A stretch of DNA of 64,000 nt from assembly GCA_028752905.1 (NCBI GenBank), contig JAQNBH010000004.1:5886358-5950357 (forward strand), given 5' to 3'. The translations under genes were made by a program, and so were the position numbers. Under the pieces are notes generated by a model. The model did not search any database. It was not told where the DNA came from and saw nothing but the letters and a program-made list of their open reading frames with translations. This document shows positions 1 to 9,969 of this stretch, piece after piece; positions within the stretch are counted from its first letter, which is position 1; the number at the start of each line of letters is the position of its first letter. The DNA comes from Cladorhizidae sp. MBARI D1340-BT2 (lineage: Eukaryota; Porifera; Demospongiae; Poecilosclerida; Cladorhizidae).

Positions 1-62
1 CTCTCCAACCTGAGGCTCTTAGATATGCACACTCTCCAACCCGAGGCTCCCAGATACGCATA
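1..62. repeat. Two tandem copies of a 31-bp unit at the window edge
   Basis: Positions 1-31 and 32-62 are diverged copies of one 31-bp unit that starts CTCTCCAACC and contains GAGGCTC. They differ at about five positions. The array probably continues to the left of the window. Confidence 0.7.
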
Positions 63-192
63 TAAACATGATATCTCCTCACAGACAGTAACATGTCACT
101 TTTACATGGTTGGCCAACTAGCTAATAAACGTACTTGCATACCCAGGCTCACTCTTCGTACGTGCACTAGTTACTGTACATCCATGATGTGT

Positions 193-441
193 ATGTCCAG
201 TAGCTGTTGTTGTCAAGTGCTGTACAAGTAGGCAGGTGTGTGAGATGTGTAGTGTATGGTCCAGTAGCTGTTGTTGTCAAGTGCTGTACAAGTAGGCAGG
301 TGTGTGTGAGATGTGTAGTGTATGGTCCAGTAGCTGTTGTTGTCAAGTGCTGTACAAGTAGGCAGGTGTGTGTGAGATGTGTAGTGTATGGTCCAGTAGC
401 TGTTGTTGTCAAGTGCTGTACAAGTAGGCAGGTGTGTGTGT
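193..441. repeat. Minisatellite, about 66-bp unit, four copies
   Basis: The motif TAGCTGTTGTTGTCAAGTGC recurs at 201, 265, 331 and 397, giving units of 64-66 bp. Each copy also carries TACAAGTAGGCAGG and a short GT run of variable length. Open frames across it on both strands are repeat artefacts. Confidence 0.9.
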
Positions 442-484
442 GTGAGAGATAAAAAGAAATAATTTGTTGTGATCAAGACGGCTG

Positions 485-1345
485 AGAGAGAGAAGGTGTG
501 AGAAGACTAGCTTATCTCTTCCAGTGTGGCAAGACTCAAATCAGTGGAATTCTGAAGAGCAAGGTGTTGACACAGCTTTAGGAGTCAAATGCTAGAGATG
601 ATTTCTGCCAAGCATGCAAGAGAATTAGGAACTCTGAACATGCTGCCCTCAATGATGCCTTATATCAGTGCTATCAGGAAAAATGTGTAGCCAGATGGTA
701 GTTTCTTGGCTGAAAAGGCACTGGCCATTGCAGAACATCTAGGTCACACAGATGTCAAGGCATCTAATGGCTGTCTTCATCAGGGGAAACTGACAAACAA
801 CATGAAACAAGAGAAAGATTTGTGGCGGATGTGGAGATGTCGGAAGTGATTCGGGCAAGTCTTGGAGGGAGTGCCAGAGTTAGTTGAAGGTTACAAGGCC
901 GAGGACATCTTGAACATTGATGTAACAAGGTGTTCCTAGAGAGCACTTCCTGATGGGGATTGGGGCAGATGATGATGGGTTGAATGGTGGCAAGAAAAGC
1001 AAACATAGGGTAACCATTTCTTTCTTCGTCATCGTCGCGGGAGAATCTGAATATCTTCCTATTGTGATTTGGCGGACCAAAAATCCTCGCTGCTTTAGAG
1101 GTGTTGAGAAAGAGAGTCCTCCAGTCATTTATTACAGTCAAGCTAAGTCTTGGATGACTGGGGAAGTTTTGCAGGACATCCTTATGTCCATGGGATCGTA
1201 AGCTGGAAGCAAAAAGTTCATGGACAATGCCCACTGACTTAGGGAAATACAGCAACATCAAAGTTCTGTTTCCACCACCCAATATGTTCCACCACCCAAT
1301 ATGAAGCTCCAACCCTTGGCCGGAGCAGAATTTCAAGTAGCATTA
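485..1345 (+). pseudogene. Decayed Tigger/pogo-type transposase, N-terminal and catalytic part
   Basis: Pieces in more than one frame resemble the Tigger branch of the Tc1/mariner-pogo superfamily (CENP-B-like DNA binding plus a DDE_1 domain). Seen in order: LAEKALAIAEHLGHTDVKAS around 703-765; LVEGYKAEDILNIDV around 880-925, where family members have the first catalytic Asp; GGKKSKHRVTISFF and KNPRCFRGVE (about 990-1105); and MDNA near 1220-1235, the second-Asp region. Internal stops and frameshifts (for example the stop after 1198) mean it cannot make a transposase. Its likely C-terminal remainder lies at 3300-3710, beyond an inserted element. The family assignment rests on recognised motifs; the join to the C-terminal part is inference. 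Confidence 0.75.
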
Positions 1346-1528
1346 CTGCAGGTTGCTCAAGTGCTTTGTCTGAGGAATGCACAACAGCTTCAGATATTCT
1401 CTTTTAATCAGCATTTTGTCAACATTCCAACTTAAATACTTTGGTCTTCAGCAGGGCAAATAAAAATATAAATGATTTGCCTTGATGAAGACCGAAGTAT
1501 TTCAGTTGGAACATTGACAAGGGATGAC

Positions 1529-3128
1529 AGCACCATTAAAAAAATAAAAACAACAACTTGTGGTTACCACTTTAGAGCTCCGTAGATTCTGTAAACTTCA
1601 TGGTATGGACTTGATATAATTATAGCTCAAAAGATAGGTCTCTCTGTGTGCTCTCTTTTGATACTAAAACATTTTTCATAGGTATAACGATAGCCAAGTT
1701 ACTGGAGCTAAAGTGGAGGGAACTTCAAAACCTGAATGCCTGATTTCTCTGCATAAATATCTCAAAGATTGCAAAGTTTTAACGAGTTCAAATTAGCACC
1801 TGTGGCTAGAGGAAACTCTACTCTACGCAATGAGTGTTTTCATTAGGCGCTAAAATGTAAGTACGCAGTCTAGCGTGCGGGTGGAAAAAATATCCATCCA
1901 TTACAGATGGGGAAAGGGACCTCTTTGCCCTGCCTGTTCGCATGGGTGATCACAAAACCAACCGAGGATGCCTCTTTCCAATTCGACTGTTCAAGAAGAG
2001 TGACTGGTCCATTGGTTGCACGCATCCTCAAGCAAGAACATGAGCTACATGATGACATGGTCGAACAAGCAAATGAGAAATGTACCGTTCAACTGAACAA
2101 GAGAAAGCACATGGAAACCAAAGCTGACCATCTAAAACCAAGACTAACAGATTCATTACGTTGATCCAAGGAATTAGCAAGTGAGAAAGGTGCATCGTCC
2201 TGGTTGTCTGCAATACCGGTTGAGGAGCATGGGTTTGCATTGCACAAGGGATAGTTCCTCCGGGATGCCTTGTATTTACGCTACAACTGGCTCCCATCTC
2301 AACTACCAACTAGTTGCATATGTGACAGATCATTCACCGTTGATCACGCTCTCAACTGCCCGACAGGAGGCTATCCGACTAAACATCACAATGAACTAAG
2401 AGATATCACTGCCAAACTGATGTCAGAGGTATGTCACAATGTCAGAGTAGAACCACCACTGCAGCCACTCACTGGAGAGTCCATGGACCTAGCTTCTACC
2501 CTGACAGAAGATGGAGCCCGGCTAGATGTAAGTGCACAGGGATTCTGGGGGAATAGGTACCAGCGGGCTTTCTTTGATGTGAAGGTGTTTAACCCTAACG
2601 CTCGCAGCTACCGACAACTCCAGTTAGGAGCAGCTTATAAAATACATCAGTGAAATCCATTGAACTCTATACCAATACAATACGTAATGTCAATATTGTT
2701 GATTGTATAATTTTTTTTTTTTAAACACATTCTTCTGGCAAAAAAATAAAATAAATAAAACTCATTTTTCACCCACTCGCTTGAACGCCTAATGAAAACA
2801 CTCATTGCGTAGAGTAGGGCTTCCTCTAGCCACGGGTGTTAATTTTAACTCGTTAGCACTTTGCAATCTGGAGATATCTATGCAGAGAAATCAGGCATTC
2901 AGGTTTTGAAGTTCCCTCCACTTTAGCTCCAGTAACTTGGCTATCGTTATACATATGAAAAATATTTTAGTATCAAAAGAGAGCACACAGAGAGGCCTAT
3001 CTTTTGAGCTATGGACTTTATCAAGTCCATACCAAGTCCATACCATGAAGTTTACAGAATCTATGGAGCTATAAAGTTGTAACTACAACTTGTTGTTTTT
3101 TAATTTAAAAAATGGTCCTGTCCCCCCA
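1529..3128. mobile_element. 1.6-kb element with about 340-360-bp inverted repeats
   Basis: The left arm (about 1529-1892) is the reverse complement of the right arm (about 2762-3128). Both carry the inverted CTCTCTTTTGATACTAAAA motif, a stretch around CCTGAATGCCTGATTTCTCT, and an end near GACAGNACCATT. The arms diverge by scattered substitutions and small indels. Between them lies a retroelement C-terminal fragment. Such long arms recall Mutator-like or foldback elements, but I cannot assign a superfamily and see no clear target-site duplication. A third, arm-only relative is at about 47815-48190. The element appears to sit inside the Tigger remnant. Confidence 0.7.
1905..2653 (+). pseudogene. 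Retroelement C-terminal region, degenerate, between the inverted repeats
   Basis: Two blocks belong to one kind of C-terminal region found after reverse transcriptase in widespread invertebrate retroelements. The first (1907-2161) ends in a stop at 2162. Reading on gives SKELASEKGASSWLSAIPVE, then, in another frame from about 2270, a CICDRSFTVDHALNC cysteine/histidine cluster, HNELRDITAKLMSEVC, LQPLTGE, and DGARLDVSAQGFWGNRYQRA followed by FFDVKVFNP. The spaced acidic residues and DVKV suggest a PD-(D/E)XK nuclease-like fold, which is inference. No reverse transcriptase domain is present in this copy. Frame breaks make it non-coding. Confidence 0.7.
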
Positions 3129-3299
3129 ACAAAAAGCTGAGAATCTTTCAAGTATTTGATGTCAGTTGAAAGTAATCGTACAAGCTTCAGATGTTGTCAA
3201 ATAACTCACCATTCTCCATTGCTCAGGTTTGGGGTAAAGTCAGACAGATGTTAATAGAATGGCAGGTATCATAAATCAACCTCCCCCCCCCCCAAGTTG

Positions 3300-3710
3300 T
3301 CAGCAGGTTGGCTCCTATTGAGGATCCATTGCTTGATCTTGCCGATGATGAAGAGGTGCTGGAAGATGAAGAGGTGCAGGTCTTGATCAGCCAGCCACGG
3401 GGAAAGAATCCGTACACAGCTAATGAACTAGCTTTGGCTGATGCTGTCCTGGAAATCTCTGCCGATCGAAGTGATGAAGAATGGGAAGAAACCTTCTTGT
3501 TGGAATTTGTCCATCCAGCAACAATCCTCACATACTGGAGACATACATAAGTGTGAGCAGCGATGTGGAATTTGAATCCAATGAAGAACCCACTGATTTT
3601 ATACAAGAGTTTGTAACGTATGGAGGCCATCATAATTCTTGAAGATGTCCATCACTTCTCGGAGCACAAAGGACATACTCGTGAAGCAAGAGAAACTGTC
3701 TCTGATAAGC
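3300..3710 (+). pseudogene. Probable C-terminal remnant of the Tigger transposase
   Basis: An acidic open stretch at 3308-3547 begins APIEDPLLDLADDEEVLEDE. It is followed, after a stop and in another frame, by NEEPTDFIQEF and then LEDVHHFSEHKGHTREARE (3641-3700). Tigger proteins end in a similar acidic linker followed by a short helical segment of this kind. It continues the 485-1345 remnant in the same orientation, so the simplest reading is one old Tigger copy interrupted at 1529-3128. It could instead be an unrelated small ORF. Confidence 0.45.
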
Positions 3711-3805
3711 TCACTGACGAGGCTACACTCGGCGAACCTCTCACACGCCAGGCAAACCTCACTGTTGTAGGGACTTCAGGAAATGGAATTTCACATTCGG
3801 TAAGG

Positions 3806-3972
3806 CTATTTTCATGAGTTACGCATTGCCAATAATCGTAATTGTGTGATTATCTTCACGGGTATACTATCATGAATTATGCATTGCCTAATTGTGTGAA
3901 ATTATCTTCACGGGTATACTTTCATGAATTACGCATTCATTGCCAATACTCTATGAGATCATTTTCACGGGT
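3806..3972. repeat. Short tandem repeat, three diverged copies of about 55-65 bp
   Basis: TTACGCATTGCCAATA and TTCACGGGTATACT alternate three times with diverged spacers. The remaining sequence to about 4286 shows no coding signal that I can support. Confidence 0.7.
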
Positions 3973-4286
3973 GTCGAGTTACTAAGCCCTGACATGAGAA
4001 CACCTGGTGAATCAGGGCAATTTCACGCTGCCCAAGGTGGCTGGAATAGAGAGGTTCATTGTATATGCACACCAATACAGATAGCATTATGTGTGTTTGA
4101 CCTTTATGCATGGGCACAGTTTCGAGGTTAGAAAGCTCAAATTTTGCCTGAAGGCATACTTTTATACCCGGGATGGATAGAGGAATGATGCGTTGGGTGA
4201 CATTGAACTCTAAGCTCACTGGAAGCCTCCATCGCCAGAAACGACAAAGAGCACATGAGATCATCGGCCATTTTGTTTAGGGATCA

Positions 4287-7200
4287 ACATGGAGGCATCA
4301 CCAGCAAATAATGCAACATGGAGGCATTACCAACAAATAATGCAACATGGAGGCATCACCAACAAATAATGCAACATGGAGGCAATACCAGCTAATAATG
4401 CAACATGAAGGCATTACCAACAAATAATGCGACATGGAGGCATTACCAACAAATAATGCGACATGGAGGCATTACCAACAAATAATACAACATGGAGGCA
4501 TTACCAACAAATAATGCAACATGGAAGCATCACCAGCAAATAATGCAACATGGAGGCATTACCAGCAAATAATGCAACATGGAGGCATTACCAGCAAATA
4601 ATGCAACATGGAGGCATTACCAACAAATAATGCGACATGGAGGCATTACCAGCAAATAATGCAACATGGAAGCATCACCAGCAAATAATGCAACATGGAG
4701 GCATTACCAACAAATAATGCAACATGGAGGCATTACCAGAAATAATGCAACATGGAGGCATCACCAGCAAATAATGCAACATGGAGGCATTACCAACAAA
4801 TAATGCAACATGGAGGCATTACCAACAAATAATGCAACATGGAGACATTACCAACAAATAATGCAACATGGAGGCATCACCAGCAAATAATGCAACATGG
4901 AGGCATTACCAACAAATAATGCAACATGGAGACATTACCAGCAAATAATGCAACATGGAGGCATTACCAACAAATAATGCAACATGGAGGCATTACCAAC
5001 AAATAATGCAGCATGGAGGCATTACCAGCAAATAATGCAACATGGAGGCATTACCAGCAAATAATGCAACATGGAGGCATTACCAACAAATAATGCAACA
5101 TGGAGGCATTACCAACAAATAATGCAACATGGAGGCATTACCAACAAATAATGCAACATGGAGGCATTACCAACAAATAATGCAACATGGAGGCATTACC
5201 AACAAATAATGCAACATGGAGGCATTACCAACAAATAATGCAACATGGAGGCATTACCAGCAAATAATGCAACATGGAGGCATTACCAACAAATAATGCA
5301 ACATGGAGGCATCACCAGCAAATAATGCAACATGGAGGCATCACCAACAAATAATGCAACATGGAGGCATTACCAGCAAATAATGCTGCATGGAGGCATT
5401 ACCAACAAATAATGCAACATGGAGGGAGGCATTACCAACAAATAATGCTACATGGAGGCATTACCAACAAATAATGCAACATGGAGGCATTACCAACAAA
5501 TAATGCAACATGAAGGCATTACCAACAAATAATGCAACATGGAGGCATTACCAGCAAATAATGCAACATGGAGACATTACTAACAAATAATGCAACATGG
5601 AGGCATCACCAGCAAATAATGCAACATGGAGGCATCACCAACAAATAATGCAACATGAAGGCATTACCAACAAATAATGCAACATGGAGGCATTACCAAC
5701 AAATAATGCAACATGGAGGCATTACCAACAAATAATGCTACATGGAGGCATTACCAACAAATAATGCAACATGGAGGCATTACCAACAAATAATGCAACA
5801 TGGAGGCATTACCAACAAATAATGCAACATGGAGGCATTACCAACAAATAATGCAACATGGAGGCATTACCAACAAATAATGCAACATGGAGGCATTACC
5901 AACAAATAATGCAACATGGAGGCATTACCAGCAAATAATGCAACATGGAGGCATTACCAGCAAATAATGCAACATGGAGGCATTACCAACAAATAATGCA
6001 ACATGGAGGCATTACCAACAAATAATGCAACATGGTGGCATTACCAACAAATAATGCAACATGGAGGCATTACCAACAAATAATGCAACATGGAGGCATT
6101 GCCAACAAATAATGCAACATGGTGGCATTACCAACAAATAATGCAACATGGAGGCATTACCAACAAATAATGCAACATGGAGGCATTACCAACAAATAAT
6201 GCAACATGGAGGCAACAAATAATGCAACATGGAGGCAACAAATAATGCAACATGGAGGCATTACCAACAAATAATGCAACATGGAGGCAACAAATAATGC
6301 AACATGGAGGCAACAAATAATGCAACATGGAGGCATTACCAACAAATAATGCAACATGGAGGCATTACCAACAAATAATGCAACATGGAGGCATTACCAA
6401 CAAATAATGCAACATGGAGGCATTACCAACAAATAATGCAACATGGAGGCACTACCTACAAATAATGCAACATGGAGGCACTACCTACAAATAATGCAAC
6501 ATGGAGGCATTATCAGCAAATAATGCAACATGGAGGCATTACCAACAAATAATGCAACATGGAGGCATTACTAACAAATAATGCAACATGGAGGCATTAC
6601 CAACAAATAATGCAACATGGAGGCATTACCAGCAAATAATGCAACATGGAGGCATTACCAACAAATAATGCAACATGGAGGCATTACCAGCAAATAATGC
6701 AACATGGAGGCATTACCAACAAATAATGCTACATGGAGGCATTACCAACAAATAATGCAACATGGAGGCATTACCAGCAAATAATGCAACATGGAGGCAT
6801 TACCACAAATAATGCAACATGGAGGCATTACCAGCAAATAATGCAACATGGAGGCATTACTAACAAATAATGCAACATGGAGGCATTACCAGCAAATAAT
6901 GCAACATGAAGGCATTACCAACAAATAATGCAACATGGAGGCATTACCAGCAAATAATGCAACATGGAAGCATCACCAGCAAATAATGCAACATGGAGGC
7001 ATTACCAGCAAATAATGCAACATGAAGGCATTACCAACAAATAATGCGACATGGAGGCATTACCAACAAATAATGCGACATGGAGGCATTACCAACAAAT
7101 AATGCAACATGGAGGCATTACCAACAAATAATGCAACATGGAGACATTACCAGCAAATAATGCAACATGGAAGCATCACCAGCAAATAATGCAACATGGA

Positions 7201-8046
7201 GGCATTACCAGCAAATAATGCTACATGGAGGCATTACCAACAAATAATGCAGCATGGAGGCATTATCAGCAAATAATGCAACATGGAGGCATTACCAACA
7301 AATAATGCAACATGGAGGCATTACCAACAAATAATGCAACATGGAGACATTACCAACAAATAATGCAACATGGAGGCATTACCAACAAATAATGCAACAT
7401 GGAGGCATTACCAACAAATAATGCAACATGGAGCATCACCAACAAATAATGCAACATGGAGGCATTACCAACAAATAATGCAACATGGAGGCATTACCAA
7501 CAAATAATGCTACATGGAGGCATTACCAACAAATAATGCAACATGGAGGCATCACCAACAAATAATGCAACATGGAGGCATTACCAACAAATAATGCAAC
7601 ATGGAGGCATTACCAACAAATAATGCAACATGGAGGCATTACCACAAATAATGCAACATGGAGGCATTACCAGCAAATAATACAACATGGAGGCATTACC
7701 AACAAATAATGCAACATGGAGGCATTACCAGCAAATAATACAACATGGAGGCATTACCAACAAATAATGCAACATGGAGGCATTACCAACAAATAATGCA
7801 ACATGGAGGCATTACCAACAAATAATGCAACATGGAGGCATTACCAACAAATAATACAACATGGAGGCATTACCAACAAATAATGCAACATGGAGGCATT
7901 ACCAACAAATAATGCAACATGGAGGCATTACCAACAAATAATGCAACATGGAGGCATTACCAACAACATGGAGGCATCACCAACAAATAATGCAACATGG
8001 AGGCATCACCAACAAATAATGCAACATGGAGGCATTACCAACAAAC
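4287..8046. repeat. 29-bp minisatellite, about 130 copies
   Basis: The unit reads AACATGGAGGCATTACCAAC followed by AAATAATGC and repeats nearly without interruption for 3.76 kb. Common variants are AGCAAA for AACAAA, GCATCACC for GCATTACC, and TGCTACATGG for TGCAACATGG. A subset around 6210-6330 has lost the ATTACC segment. If the dynactin-like gene continues leftward, this array lies in one of its introns. Minus-strand open frames here (about 66 codons) are artefacts. Confidence 0.97.
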
Positions 8047-8167
8047 TAAGCTAGCTGGGCTGCCTCTAGTCCTACTCGGCTGAAATGGCACAACTTTTAT
8101 AGAGGGTAGCATCGTTTTCGACTGACCCAACAAATTGAAAAATAAATTAATTAAGTAGCCATAATGT

Positions 8168-8200
8168 GTGCATGCGTGTGTGTGTGTGTGTGTGTGTGTT
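8168..8200. repeat. (TG)n microsatellite
   Basis: A run of TG dinucleotides follows GTGTGCATGCG. The surrounding 8047-8310 contains no gene that I can support. Confidence 0.9.
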
Positions 8201-8314
8201 TATTTTGAGGTTTGAGGCTGCTGGATGCATACCAGCTTGTAAACACTCCCACAAAGAAGAGTGGGTATCTCTGCTAGTATACACACATTGCTCTTAAGCT
8301 ACTACAAACTCTAC

Positions 8315-8415
8315 TTGCCAATGTTCCTGTTGTCTAGATACTTGCCCTCGAACTTGCTATAAGAAGACTTCATGGTGATGTCCAGCTTCTGGACGGCCGC
8401 ACTCTTCTGGTCGTC
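8315..8415 (-). CDS. DCTN2: Dynactin subunit 2-like exon (second exon seen, minus strand)
   Basis: Read on the minus strand, a tgcag acceptor precedes 8415 and the exon translates DDQKSAAVQKLDITMKSSYS, KFEGKYLDNRNIG. It continues the 8855-8914 exon in phase 0. Dynamitin, the p50 subunit of the dynactin complex, has an acidic N-terminus followed by a segment where a serine- or alanine-rich stretch leads into a K-F motif, and the order matches here. A GTAGAG donor after 8315 gives a phase-2 exit to exons left of the window. The alternative is termination at the TAG at 8313-8311, which would make a very short protein and fits dynamitin poorly. The assignment rests on two short exons. Confidence 0.55.
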
Positions 8416-8854
8416 CTGCAAAACAAAGCAACTCATCTACACAGAGGATTAGAGACCACCTTGAGGACATACTCTATAGAGAGGTCTGGCATGGATTTTA
8501 TGGACCACAGTGGAGGGCAAAACCGCCATGTACATTTAGTACAGATGTTGGTATGGTAAGGATCATCATGTGAACTTATGCACAGGATAGATACACAAAA
8601 TATTCTATCGGGACAGATGAACTTGTGTACCTGTACAAACACATAATACCTGTACATACACATAAAATAATAAAATATTCTATCAGGACACAGCACTGTC
8701 AGACAGGAAACTTCATCTATAAAAAAAATTCTCCACCCTCTCCTCCCAAAAGAATACTGGAGGCTCCATGTGAGCATATTTACTCTGCCCCTTGACAGAG
8801 CAGCAGTGGTAAAAACATCACCTCTCCCCCACCCAAATGTTCAAGCACACTTAC

Positions 8855-8914
8855 GTCATAGTTATAAGGTTCCAGCTCATAATCTGGTGTTTCATAGACT
8901 TCTTGGTCTCTTGT
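8855..8914 (-). CDS. DCTN2: Dynactin subunit 2-like exon (first exon seen, minus strand)
   Basis: The minus strand shows a CTGTAG acceptor, 60 nt encoding TRDQEVYETPDYELEPYNYD, and a GTAAGT donor. Dynamitin proteins begin with a short segment containing L-P-G-I, then D-VYET-(P/S)-D and an acidic stretch, so this exon would encode about residues 12-32. Both ends are phase 0. The first coding exon, with the start codon and L-P-G-I, was not located with confidence and should lie between 8915 and 9831. Dynamitin links the dynactin shoulder to the filament and supports dynein-driven transport. The kinesin gene starts divergently nearby. Confidence 0.6.
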
Positions 8915-9831
8915 CTACAGGAAGAGGATATTGGTTATATATGGCATATATGCCATAACCATATATGCCACTAAAAAAACAAATCACAAAAAGACATTGG
9001 TGTGAAGAAAGTGAATCTGATGATACTTTACCCAATCCATATTCAGAGTTGAGATTCGACAGTAAACCAGCACATACCTGTACTGCCTTTGGGCTAGAAG
9101 TAGGGATGGGACTGAGAAATTGGACTAGGCTTTTCAAAATATGAACTATTCAAGCCCTAAGCCCCACATTTGTTGCTATGGCATATACCTCCTGCAGTGC
9201 ACATCTCAATGTGGTAGGGACTAGGTTATTCCTGGAAGAGCCACGTTGCAGCTCTAGCCTATTATCTTGTCTTTCTACAGGGTACCAGTGCTTCATGCCG
9301 TATGTATTAGGACCACCAGAGCTAGCTAAGACGGGGGTTACGCATACAGAATTAATGACCCTGCCTGCAATGGGAGAAAACAGTTTCCATGAAACTAATT
9401 CCAGCAAAGACACTTACAAAATTGGCCATCTTTTACAGAAGACGAATAAACGAGTTCAACTGGGGCTACTTCTTCCAAAACGAGCTTAGCATTACATCAT
9501 GGGGTTGCGCTTTAATTGGTACAAAACTACTGTTTTCTGTTTTCTTGCTAATCATGAATTAGTTACGGTATTGTGCTCTCTTGGCTCGCTATTATTATTT
9601 TTTTGGAGCGGTGCCATAGAGCTGTGAGCAGGGTAGTGCCTAGATCATAAGAAACTCTCCTGAACATTACCGACAAAGCCTTAGCCATCTTTTAAAAAGG
9701 GTCTAGATATAAAGAACTTGTCTCCTGCTGCGCTAGCCACCTCCTGAAGTTTTGTCGCATGTAGTTTGCCACGCATCTACCCAGAGCTTATTGCACTGGT
9801 TGGCTAGAAGAGTTTTTCTTGGGGACCAAAT
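8915..9831. promoter_or_regulatory. Spacer between divergent dynactin-like and kinesin genes (putative bidirectional promoter)
   Basis: Transcription must start outward in both directions from within or near these 917 bases if both gene calls are right. The stretch is not repetitive and has no convincing ORF. Two minus-strand ATGs with downstream GT sites (about 9428 and 9692) are candidates for the missing first dynactin exon, but neither encodes the expected L-P-G-I segment. No canonical TATA box was identified. Confidence 0.4.
8940..8957. repeat. Perfect 18-bp AT-rich palindrome
   Basis: TATGGCATATATGCCATA is its own reverse complement and extends imperfectly outward (GGTTAT ... ATAACC). 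It lies in the spacer between the divergent genes. Function unknown. Confidence 0.85.
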
Positions 9832-9969
9832 ATGAGTTCTTCCACCACCCCGCCAGGGAGCGACTGTCGAGTGAAAGTCGTTTGTCGAGTTCGTCCTCTC
9901 AATCAGAGAGAGAAGGAAACTTCATTATTCGTGGTGGGGTTCCCTTCTGACACGAGTGTGTGTTTGGGG
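9832..9969 (+). CDS. KIF5: Kinesin exon 1 (start codon, beta-1 strand)
   Basis: The first ATG (9832) opens [20 protein letters not shown], followed by [15 protein letters not shown] is the hallmark first strand of kinesin motors, and the lead before it has normal length. The exon ends at a GGG|GTGAGT donor in phase 0 after 46 codons. The start fits because the motif begins 11 residues in, as in relatives. Confidence 0.93.

Noticed and set aside
1..16. CTCTCCAACCTGAGG at the window start equals the end of kinesin exon 13 (CTCTCCAACCTGAG|G)
   Set aside because: The identity is about 15 bases, has no further exon homology and is part of a 31-bp repeat. Most likely coincidence.
4287..8046. CRISPR-like look of a short regular repeat
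   Set aside because: Units are contiguous with no unique spacers, and the context is animal. It is a minisatellite.
9416..9432. Minus-strand ATGGCCAATTTT followed by GTAAGT as first dynactin exon
   Set aside because: It has the right phase and a good donor, but only four codons, and no middle exon with the expected L-P-G-I segment could be found between it and 8914. Left open.
9178..9489. 103-codon plus-strand ORF upstream of the kinesin start
   Set aside because: No motif, lies in the divergent spacer, and would end before the kinesin ATG. Chance frame likely.
9660..9700. Minus-strand ATGGCTAAGGCTTTGTCG|GTAATG as first dynactin exon
   Set aside because: The peptide does not resemble the dynamitin start, and the donor is only moderate.
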